Assembly (NCBI GenBank): GCA_964540535.1
Contig: CAZIMO010000007.1
Span: 1 to 64,000 of the forward strand
Origin: Fimenecus sp964540535
Lineage (GTDB): Bacteria; Bacillota; Clostridia; Oscillospirales; Acutalibacteraceae
Direction of reading: 5' to 3'
Length of the DNA stretch: 64,000 nt
This document shows, piece after piece, positions 53,617 to 60,874 of the stretch. Position numbers and translations under genes: made by a program. The notes under the pieces were generated by a model. It ran no database searches and was not told the origin of the DNA. It saw nothing but the letters and a program-made list of their open reading frames with translations. Positions within the stretch are counted from its first letter, which is position 1; each line of letters begins with the position of its first letter.

Positions 53617-55416
53617 ATGACTTACGAAGCAAATTTTCCGATAAACAAACCGTTTTATGAGGTTTCAGAAATCTCAACATTTAAAGAGCTTATTGACAGA
53701 AGCGGGCAGTTATACTCTGACAAACCTGCCTATAAGCTGAGAAATAAAGACGGCGTTTACTATGATGTAACTTACAGAAATCTCTGTCACGATATTTATT
53801 ACCTCGGTAACAGCATTGTGAACGACGGCTATTCACGTGCGCACATTGCAATTATAGGCGCAAATTCATACAAATGGTCTGTCACATATTTGGCTGTTAC
53901 CTGCAGTAACAATGTGGTTGTTCCTGTTGACAAGGAACTGACCGCTGACAACATTGTTGATGTTCTTAACGATTCAGACTCCTGTGCAATCTTCGGCGAT
54001 AAAAAATACATTTCCGCTATTTATGAGAAAAAAAACGAGCTTCCCGACAGTTTTAAGTTTTATTGCTTTGATGAAACAGAGCTTGACGGTGTAGTTTCTT
54101 ATGACAGTTATTTTGAAAAAGGAAGAGAACTCTACAATCAGGGTATTCAAAGCCTTAACGATATAACGCTTGACCCGGACGATACCGCCGCTCTGCTGTT
54201 CACATCGGGAACAACAGGTGTTTCAAAGGGCGTTTGCTTGAGTATGAGCAACATCTGCGGTGTTATAAATAATCTTGCAGGTGTGGTTAAGGTTTATCCC
54301 GAAGATCAGCTTTTGTCGGTTCTTCCTATACATCACACCTATGAATGCACATTGGGATTTTTGCTTATTCTTTATTCCGGCGCCTGCATTGCATTCTGCC
54401 GCGGCTTACGCTACATCACACACGATATGGCTGAAATAAAGCCTACTGTTTTTATAACAGTTCCGTTGATGATTGAGAAATTCTATGCAAGAATTCTCAA
54501 AAAAATCGAAGAGAAAAAGGGCGGTAATGCAATTTTCAAATTCGGTAAGGCGGCATCCTCTGTGGGCAGAGCGTTGGGCGCAAAGGATTTAGGCCGAAAG
54601 CTGTTTAACGAGGTTATTGAAAACTTCGGCGGCAGACTTCGCCTGCTGATTACAGGCGCTTCTGCACTTGACCCCCGTGTTGCAGAAGATTTTATCAGAA
54701 TGGGAATTGATATTTATATCGGCTACGGACTTACCGAGTGCGCGCCGTTGGTTATCGGCAATCACGATAAGCTGATGCTGCCGGATTCAATAGGCACGCC
54801 GCTCCCAAATGTTGAGGCAAGAATTAACGACCCGGACGCTTTAGGCGTTGGCGAAATTTGGATTAAAGGCCCTATGGTTATGAAAGGCTACTATAAAAAT
54901 CCCGAAGCAACCGCACAGGTACTTACACCCGACGGCTGGTTCAAAACAGGCGACCTCGGAATTGTTGACGAGAATAACTGCTACAAGATTACCGGCAGAT
55001 GCAAAAATGTTATCGTTACTAAAAACGGTAAAAACATTTTCCCCGAAGAGGTTGAAATTTATCTTAACAACAACCCTGTTATTGAAGAAAGTATGGTTTA
55101 CGGCGATAACGACGGCAACGATGAAACAACAGTTTCTGCACAGATTTATCCAAATTATGAGCAGATAAAGAAAAATCTTAAACGGCAGGAATTAACGCAG
55201 GAAGAAATCCGTGAGCAAATCGCAAAAGCCATTAAGGAAGTGAATAAGAAGCTTCCTTCATATAAAAAGGTTGTGAATTTTGACATTCGTGAAAGCGAAT
55301 TTATCAAAACCACAACTCAAAAAATCAAGCGCTATGCAAATATGAAAAAGAAAGAAAATGAAGAGTCTGAAGAGGATTCTGACGAACAAGAAAGCACAAC
55401 AGAAACAAAGGAATAA
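53617..55416 (+). CDS. AMP-dependent acyl ligase, paralogue 2
   Basis: 599 aa, similar to paralogue 1 over the entire length, so the pair arose by tandem duplication. Motifs: LLFTSGTTGVSKGVCLS, IYIGYGLTECAPLV, WFKTGDLGIVDENNCYKI and FIKTTTQKIKRY. In the substrate-facing motif, paralogue 1 has TETSPLL while this one has TECAPLV, hinting at different substrates. GGTGAAGG precedes the ATG. Confidence 0.85.
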   Translation: MTYEANFPINKPFYEVSEISTFKELIDRSGQLYSDKPAYKLRNKDGVYYDVTYRNLCHDIYYLGNSIVNDGYSRAHIAIIGANSYKWSVTYLAVTCSNNVVVPVDKELTADNIVDVLNDSDSCAIFGDKKYISAIYEKKNELPDSFKFYCFDETELDGVVSYDSYFEKGRELYNQGIQSLNDITLDPDDTAALLFTSGTTGVSKGVCLSMSNICGVINNLAGVVKVYPEDQLLSVLPIHHTYECTLGFLLILYSGACIAFCRGLRYITHDMAEIKPTVFITVPLMIEKFYARILKKIEEKKGGNAIFKFGKAASSVGRALGAKDLGRKLFNEVIENFGGRLRLLITGASALDPRVAEDFIRMGIDIYIGYGLTECAPLVIGNHDKLMLPDSIGTPLPNVEARINDPDALGVGEIWIKGPMVMKGYYKNPEATAQVLTPDGWFKTGDLGIVDENNCYKITGRCKNVIVTKNGKNIFPEEVEIYLNNNPVIEESMVYGDNDGNDETTVSAQIYPNYEQIKKNLKRQELTQEEIREQIAKAIKEVNKKLPSYKKVVNFDIRESEFIKTTTQKIKRYANMKKKENEESEEDSDEQESTTETKE

Positions 55417-55421
55417 TCAAA

Positions 55422-56012
55422 ATGATTTTAGGGTATGATAACACTGAAAACTTTTCAAACGGAATAAAAGTTTTGGCACTTATGGGTTCACCCCGTAAAA
55501 ACGGATACACAGCAAAGCTTTTGGGATCTCTGCTTCGAGAATTTCCAAAGGGTACGGATATTGAAATTGTGAGCCTTTATGAGCTTAACCCTACCCCATG
55601 CAATGCCTGCGGTTACTGCAAGGCCGGCAACGGATGTTCAAAAAAGGATCTTGAAGAGTTTTTTAAGAAATTTGAAACGGCAGATGTAATTATTTTTGCA
55701 ACACCTATCTATTTTATGGGTGTTCCTGCACCGATGAAAGCTCTTATCGACCGTTTTCAGCGTTACTATGAGGCTCGTTTCCGCAGAAATGTGAAATATC
55801 CCATTGAAAAACGCAGAAAATCCGCTTTGATTGTTACGAGCGGAAGCGACGGCGAAATAGGCTATGAGGTTGTAAAGCATCAGCTTCTTCAAGCATTCAG
55901 CGTACTTAACATAGAATTAGGCGGCGCAATGCTCGCCCGCAATACCGACAAATGCGGTATTGACAAAACGGACATAGAAAAAGCACAATCACTTTATAGG
56001 AGCGTAAGATAA
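55422..56012 (+). CDS. NADPH-dependent FMN reductase / flavodoxin-fold protein
   Basis: 196 aa. MGSPRKNGYTAKLL is the FMN phosphate loop; CNACGYCKAGNGC has the CxxCGxC pattern of iron-sulfur flavoproteins, and PIYFMGVPAPMKALIDR follows. It may reduce quinones, iron or other electron acceptors. The start lies five bases after the ligase stop, with AAGGA overlapping it. It overlaps the thioredoxin gene by one base (TAATG). Confidence 0.85.
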   Translation: MILGYDNTENFSNGIKVLALMGSPRKNGYTAKLLGSLLREFPKGTDIEIVSLYELNPTPCNACGYCKAGNGCSKKDLEEFFKKFETADVIIFATPIYFMGVPAPMKALIDRFQRYYEARFRRNVKYPIEKRRKSALIVTSGSDGEIGYEVVKHQLLQAFSVLNIELGGAMLARNTDKCGIDKTDIEKAQSLYRSVR

Positions 56013-56320
56013 TGGCAATTACAAAAATTACTCTTGAAAATTTTGCACAGGAAGTATTGAAAAGCGACAAGCCCGTTCTTGTTGATTTTTATGCAGATTG
56101 GTGCGGACCCTGCAAAATGATGGCAAGCGAGATTGAAGCATTTTCAGAAGAAACCGACAAGATTAAGGTCTGCAAGCTCAATGTTGATGAACTGACAGAT
56201 TTAGCAGTCACCTTCGGAGTTTTGAGCATTCCCACCGTTATTCTTTTTGAAAACGGAGAAGAGACAAAGCGTTTTGTAGGCGCAAGAGAGAAAGATGGAA
56301 TTGCAGAGTTCTGCGAATAA
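56012..56320 (+). CDS. trxA: Thioredoxin
   Basis: 102 aa with the redox motif WCGPCKM (about 30-36) and the cis-Pro in LSIPTVILF. It reduces protein disulfides. Coupled by overlap to the flavodoxin-fold gene. A terminator follows. Confidence 0.92.
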   Translation: MAITKITLENFAQEVLKSDKPVLVDFYADWCGPCKMMASEIEAFSEETDKIKVCKLNVDELTDLAVTFGVLSIPTVILFENGEETKRFVGAREKDGIAEFCE

Positions 56321-56333
56321 AACGGAATATACG

Positions 56334-56359
56334 AAAAGGGGCTTTGAAAGCCCCTTTTT
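56334..56359 (+). terminator. Terminator after thioredoxin
   Basis: AAAAGGGGCTTTGAAAGCCCC hairpin followed by TTTTT. Confidence 0.88.
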
Positions 56360-56525
56360 ATTTCTAATTTTCGTCAAAAAATGAGCGTCCTACAAACGCT
56401 CAACATATTGATGATACCACACTAAAGCATAAAAATCAATAGTTTTTTTAATATATCAATAGCGAAATATACAAAATCTCTGTATTATACAATTAAAAAG
56501 TATTAACTTTATACAAAATTACATA

Positions 56526-56554
56526 TTGCGTTCTGTATTTTTTTATGTTATATT
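56526..56554 (+). promoter_or_regulatory. Promoter of the candidate non-coding RNA
   Basis: TTGCGT (56526-56531) and TATATT (56549-56554) with a 17-bp spacer; TATTAT at 56551-56556 is an overlapping alternative. Confidence 0.55.
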
Positions 56555-56570
56555 ATAGACACAGAAAGGA

Positions 56571-56666
56571 AAGGGTGATACCAATGAACAGGTAAAACCA
56601 GAGGCTCAAAAATTAGTCAAGGGTGATACCAATGAACAGGTAAAACTAAAGGCTCAAAAAAATAAG
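56571..56666 (+). repeat. Tandem duplication, 48-bp period, two copies
   Basis: AAGGGTGATACCAATGAACA then GGTAAAAC-A-AGGCTCAAAA begins at 56571 and again at 56619, with a few base differences. Each copy contains a ribosome binding site and ATGAACAGGTAA. Confidence 0.85.
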
Positions 56667-56947
56667 TCTTAGTTTAAAAGAATAATAAAGTGTGGCAAGC
56701 AGCACAGACGAAATATAAAATAAATATGAAATATATAATAAATTTAATGCTTGCAAACTAAAGTTTATTTTAAAAAGAGCCGGCCTTAAAAAAGCCTTCA
56801 AAAAGAAATTCTGAAACATAAAAGGGTCTCGCTTTTCGAGAATATTTGATGACTGTAAAAAATGTTTAGCGGAGTTAAGAGAGAAATGAAGGCATAGTTT
56901 AAGAAAGAGAGGTAACTAAAAAGATGTTAGATATTAAGAGTGAACAG

Positions 56948-57006
56948 AAATAGCCCCCCAAGCCATTAAAAGATGTGTAAAGAAACATCGGCTTCGGGGG
57001 CTATTT
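56948..57006 (+). other. Strong GC-rich hairpin
   Basis: AAATAGCCCCC and AAGCC pair with GGCTT and GGGGGCTATTT; an inner GATGT...ACATC extends the stem. The downstream CAGTTTTATT is only weakly T-rich, so it may be a structural domain or attenuator rather than a simple terminator. Confidence 0.7.
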
Positions 57007-57095
57007 CAGTTTTATTCGCCTGTCGGTAAGTTATATTGTACTTACACACAGTTTTAGGGAGAAAACTTTTGATTTATCAGAAACACCGTCTTTTC

Positions 57096-57118
57096 ATCGC
57101 CATAAGGGCGATTTTTTT
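57096..57118 (+). terminator. Terminator of the candidate RNA
   Basis: ATCGCC-ATAAG-GGCGAT followed by seven T in total. Confidence 0.8.
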
Positions 57119-57136
57119 ATTATATGCCGAAAATAC

Positions 57137-57182
57137 AAGGTGAGAAAAGCCAAATCAATATACTCAACTTTTCCCACCTTAA
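57137..57182 (-). repeat. Miniature derivative of the dispersed element
   Basis: AAGGTGAGAAAAGCC at the left resembles the start of copy 3 (AAGGTGAAGAGAGCC), and CTCAACTTTTCCCACCTTAA resembles its end. Only the two ends remain, about 45 bp. It could double as the terminator of the DUF3021 gene, which it follows. Confidence 0.5.
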
Positions 57183-57185
57183 AAA

Positions 57186-57602
57186 TTATTTCAGTTTAGC
57201 ATTGAACTTTTTGCTTGCCGATTTAACTGACAAGTAGACAATTCCCCAAATTATGAAATATGTGACTACAAAAATTGCTGTGAAAACAAGAAGTACATTA
57301 AATTCAAACGGTATCCAAGTATTAACCATATAGCAAACCGAATAGCCTATATACAGCGTTCCGAAGTGGCAAAGCAGCGATTTGGCTATCGGCCAATGCT
57401 CAATTTGATTGAACACACTTGCCCCTGCGTGAACAAAGGCAAGCAGATAGGTTGAAACGATTGCAAGCAGTACTTCGCCGCCGTTCAGTGTGAAGCCGCT
57501 AACAAATTTGGAAAGTATAAAATACACTATACCAACAACAATCGGTCCAAATCCGCCGAATATTAGTCCGCGGTGCAAAAATTCTTTTACATATTTATTC
57601 AT
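57186..57602 (-). CDS. DUF3021 membrane protein
   Basis: 138 aa with four predicted membrane helices; LHRGLIFGGFGPIVVGIVYF at the start and FIIWGIVYLSVKSASKKFN at the end fit DUF3021. These proteins are typically encoded beside a LytTR regulator and may hold it inactive at the membrane. It starts two bases after the LytTR stop, so the two are translationally linked. Confidence 0.82.
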   Translation of the reverse strand: MNKYVKEFLHRGLIFGGFGPIVVGIVYFILSKFVSGFTLNGGEVLLAIVSTYLLAFVHAGASVFNQIEHWPIAKSLLCHFGTLYIGYSVCYMVNTWIPFEFNVLLVFTAIFVVTYFIIWGIVYLSVKSASKKFNAKLK

Positions 57603-57604
57603 AA

Positions 57605-58036
57605 TTATAAACCTAACCTTTCTTTTACATTTTTAAGATTTCTGCGTGATACATAATCAGTGTATCCGTTTTTGAAAACCACGGTCAGCAAACCGCCCAC
57701 AGACGCTTGAAAGCGTTCAATCCTTTTGATATTTGCGATACAGGACTGATTTATTTTTATAAATCCATCGCTCAAATTCTCTTCAAGCTGATAAATTCTG
57801 CATTTCAACTGCAATTTTTCGTTTTGAGAAATTGCAAAGACCTTGTTATTCTCTGTAATAAAGCAATCAACATCATTAGGATTAAGCTTCACTGCGGTCT
57901 TATCGTGATAACCAATCAATTCAAACGCATTGTCATGAACAAGCTGTTCGATTTCTTGAACCAACCGTGTTTTTTCGTGAGCGTAAACAAGAACTTTTTC
58001 TTCACGCTCTTTATCAATTACAATCTCGAGTTCCAT
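57605..58036 (-). CDS. LytTR-family DNA-binding regulator
   Basis: 143 aa from the ATG at 58036, GGGAG nine bases upstream; an ATG two codons earlier is too close to that site. The N-terminal ~45 residues are not a receiver domain. The C-terminal LytTR domain is clear: IYQLEENLSDGFIKINQSCI, ANIKRIERF and YTDYVSRRNLKNVKERLGL. It is paired with DUF3021. Direct repeats 65 bases upstream of its start suggest it regulates itself and the divergent GH43 gene. Confidence 0.88.
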   Translation of the reverse strand: MELEIVIDKEREEKVLVYAHEKTRLVQEIEQLVHDNAFELIGYHDKTAVKLNPNDVDCFITENNKVFAISQNEKLQLKCRIYQLEENLSDGFIKINQSCIANIKRIERFQASVGGLLTVVFKNGYTDYVSRRNLKNVKERLGL

Positions 58037-58063
58037 ATGCATATGCTCCCTTCTTGCAAGCTT

Positions 58064-58092
58064 ATAATAACTCTGTAAAAACTTAAAATCAA
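58064..58092 (-). promoter_or_regulatory. Promoter of the LytTR-DUF3021 unit
   Basis: On the minus strand TTGATT (58087-58092) and TATTAT (58064-58069) with a 17-bp spacer. Confidence 0.7.
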
Positions 58093-58100
58093 TAGGTTTT

Positions 58101-58136
58101 AAGTGTTCGGTAAAATTAAGAAAGTATGCGGTAAAA
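58101..58136 (+). promoter_or_regulatory. LytTR direct repeats between two divergent promoters
   Basis: AAGTGTTCGGTAAAA (58101-58115) and AAGTATGCGGTAAAA (58122-58136) repeat with a 21-bp period, two helical turns, as known for LytTR-domain proteins. The pair ends four bases before the GH43 -35 and begins eight bases from the LytTR gene's -35. Confidence 0.72.
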
Positions 58137-58140
58137 CATA

Positions 58141-58169
58141 TTGAAATCTTAATTATATTATGATAGAAT
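58141..58169 (+). promoter_or_regulatory. Promoter of the GH43 gene
   Basis: TTGAAA (58141-58146) and TAGAAT (58164-58169) with a 17-bp spacer, directly downstream of the LytTR repeats. Confidence 0.72.
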
Positions 58170-58199
58170 TAGAACAATTTTAAGCACATCAGAAAGATG

Positions 58200-58307
58200 T
58201 AGTATGAAAAATACAACGAAAGGAACGATACCATGCATAGAATGTCATTTTTAACGGCATTTTGTGCGATTGCTGTATCGCATGGCGATTTTTATGCATT
58301 TACTTAA
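58200..58307 (+). promoter_or_regulatory. Repeated leader element in front of the GH43 gene
   Basis: Second copy of the leader found before GH29 (31840-31941). GATAC/GTATC can close the fold; the inner stem ATGTCAT/ACGGCAT keeps several pairs, including a U-A to U-G change relative to the other copy. Confidence 0.65.
58233..58307 (+). CDS. Upstream ORF overlapping the GH43 start (24 aa)
   Basis: ATG start with AAAGGA eight bases upstream; the product begins MHRMSFLTAFCAIAVSHGDF and ends YAFT. It is homologous to the 22-aa frame before GH29, with the same 61-nt distance to the glycosidase ATG. It overlaps GH43 by 14 bases in another frame. Translation and function are untested. Confidence 0.45.
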   Translation: MHRMSFLTAFCAIAVSHGDFYAFT

Positions 58308-59235
58308 AGTTGACAAAGAACATTATCAGGGTCAGGCAGACCCGTATATTTTAAAATCAAACGGCAGATATTATATCTATGTCACAGGTCATGACGCAAT
58401 TTACGCTTACCAATCTGACGATCTTTTTGACGGTTGGGAATACTACGGCGCGGTTATGACGGTTCCGGGGCTTAAAGCCTTTTGGGCGCCAAGCGTTATT
58501 GAGCTTGACGGCAAATTCTATATGTATAATTCAATGGAAATCTACAACGATACACCCGATAAGGGCGGTCACAGAGGCGCTATGCACGTGTCTGTGGCAG
58601 ACAATCCGCTCGGTCCGTTTACAAATACAAAACAGATCTTGCACCCGTTCTCTATTGATTCTCATATTGTAAAAAATGAATCGGGACTTTTTATTTTCTA
58701 TTCTGCAAACCGCTTTGATGGCGATAGAATAGGTACTTGCATTTATGTTGACAAAATGCTTGACCCCTTTACCCCTGCGGGAAATCCTGTTTTAATGCTC
58801 GAGCCTACCCTTGATGAGGACATCTACTGCCGTGACCGCTATAAAAAAGGTCAGCATTGGCACACTATTGAGGGTGCATTCTATTTTAAAGAGGGCGATT
58901 GGCATTATCTTATGTATTCGGGCAATTGCTTTGAACAGCCCACATATTACATAGGCTATGCGAGAGCCAAAACTGATGAAACAGACCTTACAAAAATCAA
59001 GTTTGAAAAATATCCCGATCCCGACACTTATCATCCTGTGCTTAAAGCAAATGAGTTTGAAGAAGGTACAGGCCATCACTCAATGATTAAAGAAAACGGT
59101 CAGTGGTATGCAATCTACCACGCAAGAGATTACGGCGACAGTCTTAATGCCTTTGACGCAAGAAATGCAAGAATTTGCAAGCTGAATGTTAAAGACGGTA
59201 TTATAGAAGCCGAACGCTACAAAGACCATATATAA
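58294..59235 (+). CDS. Glycoside hydrolase family 43-type enzyme
   Basis: 313 aa from the ATG at 58294, chosen by alignment with the GH29 leader; upstream in-frame codons fall within the leader. It has a five-bladed propeller pattern with the three acidic residues: QADPYIL (base), FSIDSHIV (pKa modulator) and HTIEGAFYF (acid), plus GTGHHSM. There is no signal peptide. Activities in the family are arabinofuranosidase or xylosidase, among others. Divergent from the LytTR regulator. Confidence 0.82.
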   Translation: MHLLKVDKEHYQGQADPYILKSNGRYYIYVTGHDAIYAYQSDDLFDGWEYYGAVMTVPGLKAFWAPSVIELDGKFYMYNSMEIYNDTPDKGGHRGAMHVSVADNPLGPFTNTKQILHPFSIDSHIVKNESGLFIFYSANRFDGDRIGTCIYVDKMLDPFTPAGNPVLMLEPTLDEDIYCRDRYKKGQHWHTIEGAFYFKEGDWHYLMYSGNCFEQPTYYIGYARAKTDETDLTKIKFEKYPDPDTYHPVLKANEFEEGTGHHSMIKENGQWYAIYHARDYGDSLNAFDARNARICKLNVKDGIIEAERYKDHI

Positions 59236-59277
59236 TGCGAAAAATACGCATACCGCATTTTATATCCCCGCCGACAA

Positions 59278-59320
59278 AAAAGAGCTGTAAAAAACTTGAG
59301 TTTTTACAGCTCTTTCTTTT
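59278..59320 (+). terminator. Terminator after GH43
   Basis: AAAGAGCTGTAAAAA-CTTGAG-TTTTTACAGCTCTTT, followed by CTTTT. Confidence 0.85.
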
Positions 59321-59349
59321 ATGCAATGAGAAAAATACGTAGAATGAAC

Positions 59350-59393
59350 AAATCAGCCCGACGGCGTACAAGAGTACTTCCGAGGGCTGATTT
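59350..59393. other. Second hairpin between GH43 and rubredoxin
   Basis: AAATCAGCCC pairs with GGGCTGATTT, and GTAC within pairs with GTAC. Flanks are only partly T-rich. It may serve as a terminator for the converging minus-strand unit. Confidence 0.55.
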
Positions 59394-59454
59394 ATTTATA
59401 GCATAAAACAAATATAATCTTTTCCTTATTATATTTTATGCAATCTATGCTTTT

Positions 59455-59616
59455 TTATATTTCCTCAACGCTGAAATTGTCTTTGCCTACCCCACAAACA
59501 GGACATTTAAAATCATCGGGTAAATCTTCAAATTTTGTACCGGGTGCAATACCGTTGGCTTCGTCGCCGAGCTCCTCATCATAAACCCAACCGCACACAT
59601 CACATACATATTTCAT
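59455..59616 (-). CDS. Rubredoxin
   Basis: 53 aa from the ATG at 59616, AAGGAGGTGAG just upstream. The two iron-binding CxxCG knuckles are YVCDVCGWVYD and FKCPVCGVGKDNF. It passes electrons, here most likely to the flavodiiron protein encoded 17 bases upstream, for O2 or NO reduction. Confidence 0.96.
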   Translation of the reverse strand: MKYVCDVCGWVYDEELGDEANGIAPGTKFEDLPDDFKCPVCGVGKDNFSVEEI

Positions 59617-59633
59617 TTGACTCACCTCCTTTT

Positions 59634-60788
59634 TCAGCTTTTGCACAACTCCTCTGCAAGCTCTTCTACCTGCGCAAGGCTATCATCATTAAGCGCCGAC
59701 ATAATTCTCACTGTTGTGTCGGTATATGTCAGATTTTTAGAATTTTCAAACATCTTTTTCATAACCTTTGTTGCCGTAGGCGCCCAGCTTCCGTTTTCAA
59801 TAAAGCCGACTGTACGATTTTTAAAGCCCCGTTCTGTAAGGTCATTGATAAAATCACGCATAAATGGGAAAATATCTGAATTATATGTGGTAGTTGCAAG
59901 AACAAGCTTGCCATATCTAAAAGCATTTGCCACAGCCTCTGCCCTATCACAGCGCGCAAGGTCATTTACGGCAACCTCACAACCCCTTGCTTTAAGAATT
60001 TCAGCAAGCTTTTCAACAGCTTTCTCGGTATTGCCGTAAACAGAAGTATAGGCAATCACCACACCGTCGCTCTCAACGCTGTAGCTTGACCATATATCAT
60101 AAAGATTAAGATAATAACCAAGATCTTTGTTAAGCACAGGACCGTGAAGCGGGCAAATAATCTCAATGTCAAGTCCCGAAGCCTTTTTAAGAAGTGTCTG
60201 AACCTGCATACCGAATTTGCCCACAATGCCTATATAATAGCGTCTTGCCTCATCGGCCCAATTCTCTTGCGCATCAAGCGCTCCGAACTTACCAAAGCCG
60301 TCAGCAGAGAAAAGAACCTTATCTGCGCTGTCATAGGTCACAATAACTTCGGGCCAATGAACCATAGGCGCGGTGTAAAATGTAAGCGTATGCCTGCCCA
60401 GTTCAAGGGTATCACCCTCGCCCACAACAATGCGATTATCGGCAAAATCAGTGCCGAAAAAGTTTTTCATCATCTTAAAGGCAGCCGCAGAAGATACAAC
60501 CTTTGCCGACGGATAAGCATTTATAAAGTTTGCAATATTTGCCGAGTGATCCGGCTCCATATGCTGAACTACAAGATAATCGGGCTGTTTTTCGCCGAAA
60601 GTATTTTTTATATTTTCAAGCCATTCATCAGTAAAATCAGCGTCAACAGAGTCCATAACTGCGATTTTCTCATCAATAATCACATACGAATTATAAGACA
60701 TACCGTTCGGCACAACATACTGCCCCTCGAACAAATCAACCTTACGGTCGTTTACTCCCACATATTTAATATCATTTGTTATTGTCAT
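59634..60788 (-). CDS. Flavodiiron protein (FprA-type oxygen/NO reductase)
   Basis: 384 aa from the ATG at 60788, with AGGTG six bases upstream (a GTG three codons earlier lies within it). The N-terminal beta-lactamase-like domain has the diiron ligands HMEPDHS, MVHWPE and SADGFG; the C-terminal flavodoxin domain begins VVIAYTSVYGNTEKAVEKLA. It reduces O2 to water or NO to N2O, protecting an anaerobe. Rubredoxin follows as probable electron donor. Confidence 0.93.
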   Translation of the reverse strand: MTITNDIKYVGVNDRKVDLFEGQYVVPNGMSYNSYVIIDEKIAVMDSVDADFTDEWLENIKNTFGEKQPDYLVVQHMEPDHSANIANFINAYPSAKVVSSAAAFKMMKNFFGTDFADNRIVVGEGDTLELGRHTLTFYTAPMVHWPEVIVTYDSADKVLFSADGFGKFGALDAQENWADEARRYYIGIVGKFGMQVQTLLKKASGLDIEIICPLHGPVLNKDLGYYLNLYDIWSSYSVESDGVVIAYTSVYGNTEKAVEKLAEILKARGCEVAVNDLARCDRAEAVANAFRYGKLVLATTTYNSDIFPFMRDFINDLTERGFKNRTVGFIENGSWAPTATKVMKKMFENSKNLTYTDTTVRIMSALNDDSLAQVEELAEELCKS

Positions 60789-60874
60789 TATTTTCACCTC
60801 TAAATTTTATTTTATACAAATTAAAAGACAATAATCCTGCCGATAAATCGGCAACTATTTCCATTTTTAAAAAA

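Larger units (their letters stand above)
56561..57118 (+). ncRNA. Candidate large non-coding RNA (about 450-560 nt), unidentified
   Basis: No protein gene exists between 56321 and 57185. The stretch has a promoter, a purine-rich body, a strong hairpin at 56948-57006 (AAATAGCCCCC pairs with GGGGGCTATTT) and a terminator at 57096-57118. It begins with a 48-bp tandem duplication. Three tiny frames have ribosome binding sites: MNR then stop (twice) and MLDIKSEQK (56924-56953), whose stop lies in the stem. I do not recognise 6S, tmRNA, SRP or RNase P RNA. It could be a known large clostridial RNA class I cannot test by eye, or an attenuated leader that lost its gene. Confidence 0.5.

Noticed and set aside
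56561..57118. 6S RNA, tmRNA, RNase P RNA or SRP RNA
   Set aside because: The CCA-terminated T-arm of tmRNA, RNase P core strings and SRP GGAAGCAGC-type loop are not seen; length also does not fit 6S.
59337..59419. Short basic ORF (MRKIRRMNKSARRR...)
   Set aside because: It is contained in a hairpin region between converging units, with no ribosome binding site.
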